19,311 bases of DNA, taken from assembly GCA_001916035.1 (NCBI GenBank), contig MNRQ01000011.1:1-19311 (forward strand). The letters run 5' to 3'. The DNA comes from Clostridium sp. 27_14 (GTDB lineage: Bacteria; Bacillota; Clostridia; TANB77; CAG-508). The position numbers and the translations under genes are program-made. Of the stretch, positions 8,506 through 14,511 are shown piece by piece. Each line of letters opens with the position of its first letter. Positions within the stretch are counted from its first letter, which is position 1. The notes beneath the pieces are model-generated. The model was not told the DNA's origin. It saw only the letters and a list, made by a program, of their open reading frames with translations, and did no database searches.

Positions 8506-9693
8506 ATGTACGAAATATTTGCAGACTTACACGTCCATATAGGAAGATCAGAATCAGGAAAGCCAATAAAAATAACAGCAGCAAGAACACTAAACTTTGC
8601 AAACATAGCAAAAGAATGTGAATCAAGAAAAGGAATACAAGTAGTAGGAATAATAGACTGTGCATCACCTTATGTAATAGAAGACATAGAAAACTTTTTA
8701 AAAAACGGAGAAGCGTATGAACTAAAAGACGGAGGAATAATCTATAAAGACAAAGTATGTATCTTATTAGGAAGTGAAGTAGAAACATCAGAAAAAGGAA
8801 GAAACGGAAAATGTGGAAGTGCACACAATGTATGCTTTTTCCCATACTTAAAAGACATAAAAGGATTCTCAGAAGAAATGAGCCATCATATAAAAAACAT
8901 AACATTAAGTACACAACGCTCAGATTTATCTGGATATGAACTAATAGATATAGTAGAAAAATATAATGGAATATTAATACCAGCACACGTATTCACACCA
9001 TTCAAAAGCTATTATGGAAACTGTACAGACAGAATGAAAGACATATTTAAAGAAAAATATGATAAAATATTCGCAATAGAATTAGGACTAAGTTCAGACA
9101 CATATTTAGCAGACATGATATCAGAATTAGAAAATAAAACATTTGTAACAAATTCAGACGCACACTCTCTACCCAAAATAGCAAGAGAATACAATAAGAT
9201 GCAAGTAGAAGATATATCATTTAAAGAAGTAGTAAAAGCACTAAAAAATGAAGAAGGCAGAAAAGTAGTAGCAAATTATGGACTAGACCCAAAACTAGGA
9301 AAATATCATAGAACACACTGTGATAACTGCGAAAAAACAATAGAAACAAAAGAACCAGTTGAAAAATGCCCATATTGTGGAAGTGATAAAGTAACTTTTG
9401 GAGTATTTGATAGAATAGAACTAATAAAAGACAAACCAGAAAGTAAAAGTCCACAAAACAGACCACAATATATTTATCAAGTACCACTAGGATTTGTACC
9501 AGGTGTAGGAGGAAAAACCATAGAAAAATTACTAGACACATTTGAAACAGAAATGAACATATTACACAAATTATCAAAAGATGATATTGAATCAGTAGTA
9601 GGAGAAAAAATTGCAAACAAAATAGAAGAAGCAAGAAGCGGAAAATGTAAAGTACATGCCGGAGGAGGAGGAAACTACGGAAAAATAGAATAA
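8506..9693 (+). CDS. Endonuclease Q (EndoQ) family protein, PHP domain
   Basis: The 395-residue product matches the EndoQ family (archaeal EndoQ, B. subtilis YqxK), which nicks DNA 5' of deaminated bases such as uracil and hypoxanthine. An N-terminal PHP metal-binding domain shows FADLHVHIG (Asp7, His9, His11), Asp51, GSEVET (Glu91/Glu93), His107, PAHVFTP (His161) and NSDAHS (Asp218, His220). A four-Cys zinc ribbon follows (HCDNC ... CPYCG, Cys272, 275, 288, 291), then a helix-hairpin-helix-like segment (FVPGVGGKTIEKLLDTF) near residues 330-346. The ribosome site GAAGGAAG lies upstream of the ATG after a 62-base gap from the previous gene. Its position before spoIIM and xerD recalls the B. 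subtilis yqxK region. A terminator follows at 9784. Confidence 0.9.
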   Translation: MYEIFADLHVHIGRSESGKPIKITAARTLNFANIAKECESRKGIQVVGIIDCASPYVIEDIENFLKNGEAYELKDGGIIYKDKVCILLGSEVETSEKGRNGKCGSAHNVCFFPYLKDIKGFSEEMSHHIKNITLSTQRSDLSGYELIDIVEKYNGILIPAHVFTPFKSYYGNCTDRMKDIFKEKYDKIFAIELGLSSDTYLADMISELENKTFVTNSDAHSLPKIAREYNKMQVEDISFKEVVKALKNEEGRKVVANYGLDPKLGKYHRTHCDNCEKTIETKEPVEKCPYCGSDKVTFGVFDRIELIKDKPESKSPQNRPQYIYQVPLGFVPGVGGKTIEKLLDTFETEMNILHKLSKDDIESVVGEKIANKIEEARSGKCKVHAGGGGNYGKIE

Positions 9694-9783
9694 TTTATTA
9701 GATTAAACTATTTTAATAAAGCAAATTTTATATTGTTCTAATATGAAAATTATTCAATTCAGTAATTTATTTCTAGTTGTTCT

Positions 9784-9842
9784 AAAAAACTCTTTGTTGA
9801 ATACACATTATTTAAGAAGATGTATTCAACAGAGAGTTTTTT
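9784..9842 (+). terminator. Intrinsic terminator downstream of the EndoQ gene
   Basis: Arms 9784-9805 and 9821-9842 pair over 22 bases with a single wobble (AAAAAACTC..., loop of 15, ...GAGTTTTTT) and end in a T-run. The rnhA-HD-EndoQ transcript should stop here, which means spoIIM needs its own signal or read-through. Confidence 0.85.
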
Positions 9843-10005
9843 ATATTATAGGAAAGTTCTCCGAACTTCCTATAATATAAAAATAACAAGGCACAGAAAT
9901 TTGCAAAGCAAACTTCGCGCACGAACAAAGACGCGGACTTTAAAATGTTCTAAATAGTGCAAATGTTATAAATGTCCGCTTTTGTTCTTATATTATAGGA
10001 AAGGA
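9841..10005 (+). promoter_or_regulatory. Structured leader before spoIIM with two competing foldings
   Basis: This covers most of the 320-base gene-free stretch 9694-10013; before it lies only the terminator and featureless A+T-rich sequence. The 16-base string TTATATTATAGGAAAG occurs at 9841-9856 and again at 9988-10003, where it forms the start of the spoIIM ribosome site. Its complement lies at 9867-9880 and can pair perfectly over 14 bases with either copy. Pairing upstream gives a tight hairpin (plus four more pairs, loop TCC). Pairing downstream would hide the ribosome site, helped by the inner stems 9923-9929/9981-9987 and 9933-9938/9974-9979. The middle part (TTCGCGCACGAAC...GCGGAC) is G+C-rich for this region. 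No match to a known riboswitch was recognised. It could also be a decayed small repeat element. Confidence 0.4.
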
Positions 10006-10013
10006 ATCAAGAT

Positions 10014-10655
10014 ATGCAAAAAAACAGAAAAGCCAAAATAATAGGAATAATAAAAGAAAATATTAAGCAAAACTACAAAGAATATTTAATAAGTTTAATT
10101 TTTTTTGTAGGAGGAATTTTTTTAGGAGTATTTTTCATAAATCAAACAGCAGAAAACCAAATAAAAGAAGTACATCAATATCTAGGAGACTTTATAAACC
10201 AATTAAAAGAAACACCAAATATCAATCAAATGCAAATACTAAAAACAACAATAATAGACAAAATATATTTAACAATAGCAATTTGGTTTTTTGGAACAAC
10301 AGTAATAGGAATACCAATAGTTTTTGGAATAGTAGCATACAGAGGATTCTGCTTAGGATATACAATATCAGCAATAATATCATTTATGGGATTTACAAAA
10401 GGATTTACATTTATATTAATAACACTATTACTTCAAAATATAATATTTATACCATTACTAATAGCATTAGCAGTAAGTGGATTCAAATTCTATAAATCAA
10501 TAATAAAAGACAGAAGAAAAGAAAACATAAAAATATCATTCACAAGGCACACTATTTTTTCTATACTTATACTAATAGGACTAAGTGTATCATCACTTAT
10601 AGAAGTATTTATATCAACTAATTTATTAAAAAATGTATCAACATATTTCATATAA
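10014..10655 (+). CDS. spoIIM: Stage II sporulation protein M
   Basis: The 213-residue integral membrane protein has the SpoIIM layout: a short basic N-terminus, a first membrane helix (LISLIFFVGGIFLGVFF), an outside loop, then a block of helices including TVIGIPIVFGIVAYRGFCLGYTISAI and the final SILILIGLSVSSLIEVFIS. The length fits the usual size of about 210. SpoIIM forms the SpoIIDMP peptidoglycan-remodelling complex that drives engulfment of the forespore, so its presence argues for sporulation ability; spoIID and spoIIP are not in the window. The ribosome site AGGAAAGGA at 9997-10005 lies inside the structured leader. The order EndoQ, spoIIM, xerD matches the corresponding region of Bacillus. 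The last codons overlap a small tandem duplication. Confidence 0.9.
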   Translation: MQKNRKAKIIGIIKENIKQNYKEYLISLIFFVGGIFLGVFFINQTAENQIKEVHQYLGDFINQLKETPNINQMQILKTTIIDKIYLTIAIWFFGTTVIGIPIVFGIVAYRGFCLGYTISAIISFMGFTKGFTFILITLLLQNIIFIPLLIALAVSGFKFYKSIIKDRRKENIKISFTRHTIFSILILIGLSVSSLIEVFISTNLLKNVSTYFI

Positions 10656-10690
10656 AACATATTTACTAAAAAACGTATCAACATATAAAA
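10621..10690. repeat. 40-base-offset tandem duplication at the 3' end of spoIIM
   Basis: The 26 bases from 10621 (ATTTATTAAAAAATGTATCA...) recur from 10661 with two differences. The first copy encodes the C-terminal NLLKNVSTY of SpoIIM; the second lies after the stop codon and would encode nearly the same residues. It looks like a recent local duplication that has no effect on the protein. Confidence 0.5.
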
Positions 10691-10864
10691 AAATTTAGCC
10701 AAATATAAGATATTCAGATTAATTTAAGAATATAGACAGAAAACTATAGAGAACATATATTATAAAAAATACAACCCAACAGTAAAAAAACATATTAAGT
10801 CTAGTAGCAACAGAAACTTTAATGAAAGATAACAAAAAAAGTTATAAAAAATCATAAAAATGTC

Positions 10865-10893
10865 TTTACATTTTTTGAATTGTTTGATATAAC
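10865..10893 (+). promoter_or_regulatory. Candidate promoter for xerD-mntP
   Basis: TTTACA at 10865-10870 and TATAAC at 10888-10893 are 17 bases apart and about 50 bases upstream of xerD, inside the 285-base gap after spoIIM. The rest of that gap is A+T-rich and shows no gene. Confidence 0.55.
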
Positions 10894-10940
10894 ATATATA
10901 GTTTATGTAAATAAAATTTGACAAAGGGTAGGGGAATAAG

Positions 10941-11822
10941 ATGGAAAAGCAAATAAAACTTTTTTTGAAATTTATCGAAACAGAAAAAAAATTATCAAGT
11001 AACACTTTGCAGTCATATAATCGTGACTTACAACAATTTAGAGAATATCTAAGTGATGTAGAAGTAAGATACACACATGTTCATGAAGAACATATAAAAA
11101 ACTATATATCAGAATTAGAAAAAATGGGAAAAAAATCATCAACAATATCAAGAAACATAGCATCAATAAGATCATTTTTCCAATTTTTAGTTAGAAAAGG
11201 AAAAATAAGTAAAGACCCAACAGAAAAAATACAATCACCAAAAATAGAAAAAAGAGTGCCAAGTGTTTTAACAGCAAAAGAAGTAGAACTTCTACTAGAA
11301 CAACCAAAAGATATCGACTTAAAAGGAACAAGAGATAAAGCAATGTTAGAATTCGCATATGCAACAGGTATGCGTGTAACAGAGATAATTTCACTAAACG
11401 TAGAAGATATAAATCTTGAAGAAGAATATGTTATTTGCAAAAATGGAGCAAGAGAAAGAACAATTCCTCTAGGAAAAATATGTAAAAAAGCATTACAAGA
11501 ATATTTAGAAGATGCTAGAAACGCAATGATAAAAAGCGACGACGAACAAGCATTATTTGTAAATGTAAATGGAAAAAGACTAACAAGACAAGGATTCTGG
11601 AAAATAATTAAATATTATAAAGAACAAGCACACATAGACAAAGACATAACACCACATGTATTAAGACACTCATTTGCAACACATTTATTACAAAATGGAG
11701 CAGATTTAAAAGCAATACAAGCAATGTTAGGACATTCAGACATATCTTCTACACAAGTATATATGCAATTTCAAGATGGAGCTTTAAAAGATGTATATCA
11801 TAAAGCTCATCCAAGAGCATAA
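10941..11822 (+). CDS. xerD: Tyrosine recombinase XerD
   Basis: This 293-residue tyrosine recombinase resolves chromosome dimers at dif, normally with XerC and FtsK/SpoIIIE. The N-terminal SAM-like DNA-binding domain (residues 1-about 85; LKFIETEKKLSSNTLQSYNR ... ISRNIASIRSFFQFL) is followed by the catalytic domain. The catalytic residues are all present: Arg145 (ATGMRVTE), Lys167 in the beta-hairpin, His239 and Arg242 (PHVLRHSFATH), His265 (LGHSD) and the nucleophile Tyr274 (STQVYMQ). The conserved C-terminal KDVYHKAHPRA is typical of XerD rather than of phage integrases, and the location after spoIIM agrees with B. subtilis xerD. The ribosome site TAGGGG precedes the ATG. It is probably co-transcribed with mntP, 11 bases downstream. 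Confidence 0.93.
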   Translation: MEKQIKLFLKFIETEKKLSSNTLQSYNRDLQQFREYLSDVEVRYTHVHEEHIKNYISELEKMGKKSSTISRNIASIRSFFQFLVRKGKISKDPTEKIQSPKIEKRVPSVLTAKEVELLLEQPKDIDLKGTRDKAMLEFAYATGMRVTEIISLNVEDINLEEEYVICKNGARERTIPLGKICKKALQEYLEDARNAMIKSDDEQALFVNVNGKRLTRQGFWKIIKYYKEQAHIDKDITPHVLRHSFATHLLQNGADLKAIQAMLGHSDISSTQVYMQFQDGALKDVYHKAHPRA

Positions 11823-11833
11823 GGGGTGTAGAT

Positions 11834-12397
11834 ATGGGAATAATAGAACTAATTTTATTAAGTATAGGATTAGGAATGGATGCCTTTGCAGTTTCGGTTT
11901 GCAAAGGTATCTCTATGAAAAAAATGAATTGGAAAAAAGCATGTATAATAGGACTATATTTTGGTGGATTTCAAGCAATAATGCCAGTTATAGGATATTT
12001 TTTTGGAAGTAGTTTTGAATCAATTATAACAAATATAGACCATTGGATTGCTTTTATTTTATTGGCAATAATAGGAGCAAAAATGATACAAGAAGCATTT
12101 CAAAAAGAAGAAGAGGAATATAATGAAGACATAAGTGTAAAAACAATGATAGTATTGTCAATAGCAACAAGTATAGACGCATTAGCAGTAGGAATAACAT
12201 TTGCATTTTTAAAAGTAAACTTATTACTAGCAATCACACTTATAGGAACTATAACCTTTATATTATCAGTTATAGGAACAAAAATAGGAAATAGATTCGG
12301 GGACAAATATAAAAGTAAAGCAGAATTAGCAGGAGGAATTATATTAATAATAATAGGGTTAAAAATACTACTAGAACATATAGGCATTATTAGCTAA
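11834..12397 (+). CDS. mntP: Manganese efflux pump MntP
   Basis: The 187-residue, six-helix membrane protein is MntP (DUF204), which exports Mn2+ and guards against manganese excess. The two internal repeats each carry the Asp motif: GLGMDAFAVSVCKGI with Asp16, and ATSIDALAVGITFAF with Asp115. The mid-sequence GAKMIQEAF and the C-terminal AGGIILIIIGLKILLEHIG are also typical. A cytoplasmic acidic loop (EEEEYNED) joins the halves. The ribosome site AAGGGG overlaps the end of xerD, so translation is probably coupled. No yybP-ykoY-type manganese riboswitch is seen; expression would follow the xerD promoter. Confidence 0.95.
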   Translation: MGIIELILLSIGLGMDAFAVSVCKGISMKKMNWKKACIIGLYFGGFQAIMPVIGYFFGSSFESIITNIDHWIAFILLAIIGAKMIQEAFQKEEEEYNEDISVKTMIVLSIATSIDALAVGITFAFLKVNLLLAITLIGTITFILSVIGTKIGNRFGDKYKSKAELAGGIILIIIGLKILLEHIGIIS

Positions 12398-12413
12398 AAA
12401 AAATCAAAAAATA

Positions 12414-12440
12414 ACTTTCCACTACATAATAAAGGAAAGT
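12414..12440 (+). other. Short hairpin after mntP without a T-run
   Basis: ACTTTCC at 12414-12420 and GGAAAGT at 12434-12440 pair perfectly around a 13-base loop, just after mntP. No T-tract follows, so it is a poor intrinsic terminator; it may act as a 3' end stabiliser or be chance. Confidence 0.3.
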
Positions 12441-12494
12441 CAAAATTAAATTTGAGTAATTTAAGGAAAAAAACAAAAAACTTAAATAATGGGG

Positions 12495-12523
12495 TTGACA
12501 AATGTAAGAACATGTTGTAAAAT
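12495..12523 (+). promoter_or_regulatory. Promoter of the tRNA-His/tRNA-Gln unit
   Basis: A consensus TTGACA at 12495-12500 and TAAAAT at 12518-12523 are separated by exactly 17 bases, placing the transcript start about 25 bases before tRNA-His. It is among the strongest-looking promoters in the window. Confidence 0.75.
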
Positions 12524-12557
12524 AAAAAAGTGCCAAGCAATCAAGCACGTAAGCCAT

Positions 12558-12635
12558 GGTGGATGTAGCGTAGTTGGTTAACGCGCCAGTTTGTGGCACT
12601 GGAGACCGTGGGTTCGAGTCCCATCTTCCACCCCA
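12558..12635 (+). tRNA. tRNA-His (anticodon GTG)
   Basis: A full cloverleaf is visible: acceptor GTGGATG at 12559-12565, D-arm GCGT/ACGC, anticodon arm CCAGT-TTGTGGC-ACTGG giving GTG, T-arm GTGGG-TTCGAGT-CCCAT, acceptor return CTTCCAC, then C73 and an encoded CCA (12633-12635). The His-specific extra G at 12558 can pair with C73. The acceptor stem has one T-T mismatch at the sixth pair, which is unusual. It shares a promoter with the tRNA-Gln that follows. Confidence 0.95.
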
Positions 12636-12648
12636 TGTAATTTTATAT

Positions 12649-12723
12649 TGGGCTGTAGCCAAGCGGTAAGGCACCAGACTTTGACTCTGGCATGCGCTAG
12701 TTCGAATCTAGCCAGCCCAGCCA
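12649..12723 (+). tRNA. tRNA-Gln (anticodon TTG)
   Basis: The acceptor arms TGGGCTG and CAGCCCA pair fully. The D-arm GCC/GGC, the anticodon arm CCAGA-CTTTGAC-TCTGG (anticodon TTG, reading CAA/CAG), the T-arm GCTAG-TTCGAAT-CTAGC, G73 and an encoded CCA are all present. It lies 13 bases after tRNA-His and is followed at once by a terminator. Confidence 0.97.
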
Positions 12724-12729
12724 ATATTC

Positions 12730-12760
12730 AAGACTTTCAAAAAATTGAAGGTCTTTTATT
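12730..12760 (+). terminator. Intrinsic terminator of the tRNA unit
   Basis: AAGACTTTCAA at 12730-12740 pairs with TTGAAGGTCTT at 12745-12755 with one wobble, around a 4-base loop, and is followed by TTATT. It closes the two-tRNA transcript. Confidence 0.8.
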
Positions 12761-12863
12761 ACATTTCAAAATATACTTACTTATTTATAAATTGAAATAA
12801 TTATATGCCATATACATTTTTAGATATGCAATTATCAGGAAAAACTGAATTTTAAAAAAAGTA

Positions 12864-12891
12864 TTGACAAGAAAAAATATTATGATAAAAT
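12864..12891 (+). promoter_or_regulatory. Candidate promoter upstream of the small frame and birA
   Basis: TTGACA at 12864-12869 and TAAAAT at 12886-12891 have a 16-base spacer. They lie in the stretch 12761-13111, which otherwise holds only the small broken frame at 12966 and A+T-rich sequence; no leader structure was recognised. Confidence 0.5.
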
Positions 12892-12965
12892 CATTATACA
12901 ACTTAGAACTAGCAGAACTTATCAAACTAAACTTTACATAATTTTACGATGAATTAGAAGGAAAG

Positions 12966-13106
12966 ATGTATGGAACTGGTGTAAGAAAAGAATATAACAC
13001 ATTTAAGAGTTATCAATATAATTCAATAGACATTAATTTCGAAGATAGATGAAGAAACAAAATAGGAAAATTACCAGAACCTAAAAGAAAAAATAGAAAG
13101 AAGTGA
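12966..13106 (+). pseudogene. Possible small protein gene interrupted by TGA
   Basis: An ATG at 12966 with a fair ribosome site (AGAAGG at 12956-12961) opens a 28-codon frame, MYGTGVRKEYNTFKSYQYNS then IDINFEDR, ended by TGA at 13050-13052. The same frame continues for 17 codons as RNKIGKLPEPKRKNRKK to a second TGA at 13104-13106, five bases before the probable birA start. The continuation has the basic tail look of a real small protein, and a single change (TGG to TGA) would explain the break. No family was recognised. It may equally be a genuine 28-residue peptide or non-coding leader. Confidence is low. Confidence 0.3.
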
Positions 13107-13111
13107 TAAGT

Positions 13112-13702
13112 ATGGATGTCTTAAAAATACAAGAAGCAAACACAAGAGTAATAGGAAAACAAATATGTTACAGAGAAGAATTTGAATCAACACACCTAAA
13201 ATCAAAACAAATTGTAAAAAAATTAAGTCTAATAGACAATGGAACAATATTATTAGCAGACAGACAATCAAACGGAGTAGGAACACATGGAAGAGGATGG
13301 TATACAGGTGCAGAAAAAAATATAGCAATGACAATAATTCTAATACCAAAATGTGAAATAGGAGAATTAGAAAACCTAACAATAATAATAGCACAAAGTA
13401 TGCAAAAAGCCATAAAAGAACTATATGGATATAACTTAGAAATAAGAGAACCAAATGACTTAATGCTACAAGGAAAGAAAATAGGAGGAATACTAACAGA
13501 AGTAAACACCATATCAGGACATATAAACTATTTATTAATAAGTATAGGATTTAATGTAAACGAAGAAAAATTTTCTGACGAAACAAAAGAATTAGCAACA
13601 TCATTAAAAGCTGAATACCATAAAGAATTTTCAAGAGAAAAAATAATAAAAAGATTCATCGAAATATTAGAAGAAAACATAGCAGGAATACTAAAAATAT
13701 AA
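13112..13702 (+). CDS. birA: Biotin-[acetyl-CoA-carboxylase] ligase, catalytic domain only, divergent active-site loop
   Basis: This roughly 196-residue protein is a BPL/LplA-fold ligase without the N-terminal winged-helix repressor domain, so it should attach biotin to carboxylase carriers but not act as the BirA repressor. Visible motifs (numbered from a GTG at 13103) are FESTHLKS (usual STN), ADRQSNGVGTHGRGWYT at 52-68 (usual GRGRRGRxW), IREPNDLMLQGKKIGGILTE at 114-133 (usual KWPND...KxGGIL) and SIGFNVN at 147-153. The Lys in GKKIGG is kept, but the GRGR arginines and the KW of KWPND are replaced. A lipoate-type ligase cannot be fully excluded. The ATG at 13112 is preferred because the site AGAAAGAAG is well spaced from it and nearly touches the in-frame GTG at 13103. 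No biotin carrier gene is nearby. Confidence 0.85.
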   Translation: MDVLKIQEANTRVIGKQICYREEFESTHLKSKQIVKKLSLIDNGTILLADRQSNGVGTHGRGWYTGAEKNIAMTIILIPKCEIGELENLTIIIAQSMQKAIKELYGYNLEIREPNDLMLQGKKIGGILTEVNTISGHINYLLISIGFNVNEEKFSDETKELATSLKAEYHKEFSREKIIKRFIEILEENIAGILKI

Positions 13703-13775
13703 AAAAGTTCTAAAATAAAAAAAAATCCATAATATTAAATATAAAAGAATAAAATCAAGAGAGGATGAAAATATT

Positions 13776-14160
13776 ATGGAAAGTACAAACAATAAATTGC
13801 TAAAACAAATATTAAAAGGAACAATGATATCAATATTAGGAAGTTTAGTTTTTTTAATAATATTTGCAATAATATTAACATACACAAAAGTATCAGAAGA
13901 AACAATAACACCAGTAATAATTATTATAACAGGAATAAGTATATTAATAGGAAGCATAATAGGAAGCAGAAAAATAAGAAAAAACGGAATATTAGTTGGA
14001 GGAATAGTGCGGACTAACATATATAGTAATACTATATTTTATATCAAGTCTATTAAACGGAGACTTTTCAATAAACATGCAATCCATAATCATGTTTATA
14101 GTAGCAATTATTTGCGGAATGATAGGAGGCATAATAGGAGTAAACAACAAAATAAAGTAA
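13776..14160 (+). pseudogene. TIGR04086 family (YrzE-like) membrane protein gene with a +1 frameshift
   Basis: The frame starts well (ribosome site GAGAGGA at 13759-13765) and encodes two membrane helices (LGSLVFLIIFAIILTY; PVIIIITGISILIGSIIGSR) and GILVGGIV. It then turns into non-membrane, basic sequence from residue 79 on. Removing one base, C14010, restores the family ending: GGIVGLTYIVILYFISSLLN, then GDFSINMQSIIMFIVAII and CGMIGGIIGVNNKIK, to TAA at 14158-14160. The repaired protein of about 128 residues has four membrane helices, the usual size. So this is either a fresh pseudogene or a one-base sequence error; left as is, translation runs on to 14252 with an unrelated tail. The function of the family is unknown. 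Confidence 0.82.
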
Positions 14161-14169
14161 ATCATTCAA

Positions 14170-14197
14170 TTGAGGTGAATCATTTAATTCACCTCAA
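14170..14197 (+). other. Perfect 11-bp hairpin after the TIGR04086 gene
   Basis: TTGAGGTGAAT at 14170-14180 and ATTCACCTCAA at 14187-14197 are exact reverse complements with a 6-base loop, ten bases after the repaired stop codon. No T-run follows on either strand, so it is an atypical terminator; it could be an operator near the promoter at 14259. Confidence 0.4.
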
Positions 14198-14258
14198 AGA
14201 AGCGGTTAAAAACAAAGCAAATGTCATATTTTGTCGATATTTTATTAGTTAAAAAGTA

Positions 14259-14287
14259 TTGACTTTTCAAAAAATCGTAATTATAAT
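14259..14287 (+). promoter_or_regulatory. Promoter of the SipW/TasA-like operon
   Basis: TTGACT at 14259-14264 and a perfect TATAAT at 14282-14287 are separated by 17 bases. The predicted transcript would carry a leader of about 215 bases before the first gene at 14512. Apart from the hairpin at 14354-14382, the stretch 14253-14511 shows no coding potential. Confidence 0.75.
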
Positions 14288-14353
14288 TAATACAACATTT
14301 TCATAATTTTATAATTCGATTTTCAACTCATATTTTAAGAGTAATCTAAAAAA

Positions 14354-14382
14354 GTGATATATAAAATTTTAATCTATATCAC
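14354..14382 (+). promoter_or_regulatory. Hairpin in the long leader of the SipW/TasA-like operon
   Basis: GTGATATA at 14354-14361 and TATATCAC at 14375-14382 pair perfectly around a 13-base A+T loop. It lies about 65 bases after the predicted transcript start. It could be a regulator site or a leader stem-loop; no known motif was recognised. Confidence 0.3.
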
Positions 14383-14511
14383 AAAAATCCACAAAACAAA
14401 AACAAAAGAATAAATATTATATACAAGTACTTTGCCAAATATAAAAAGAAAAGAAAGAATAACTATGTATAATAATATAAAAAAGTAGAAAAAGAAAAAG
14501 GGAGGAATTTT

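Noticed and set aside
9841..9880. A second terminator after EndoQ
   Set aside because: The hairpin is strong but lacks a T-run on the plus strand, and a proper terminator already ends at 9842; its shared arm with the spoIIM ribosome site suggests another role.
12390..12674. Minus-strand frame with GGRWDSNPRSPVPQTGALTN
   Set aside because: It is the well-known antisense translation of a tRNA gene (here tRNA-His), a frequent false annotation.
12892..13111. T-box or biotin-type riboswitch before birA
   Set aside because: No T-box consensus (AGGGTGGNACCGCG) or stable stem was found in this A+T-rich stretch.
14161..14252. C-terminal tail of the 13776 frame (KVNHSIEVNHLIHLKEAV...)
   Set aside because: It arises only by reading past the frameshift through an inverted repeat; the repaired frame stops at 14160.
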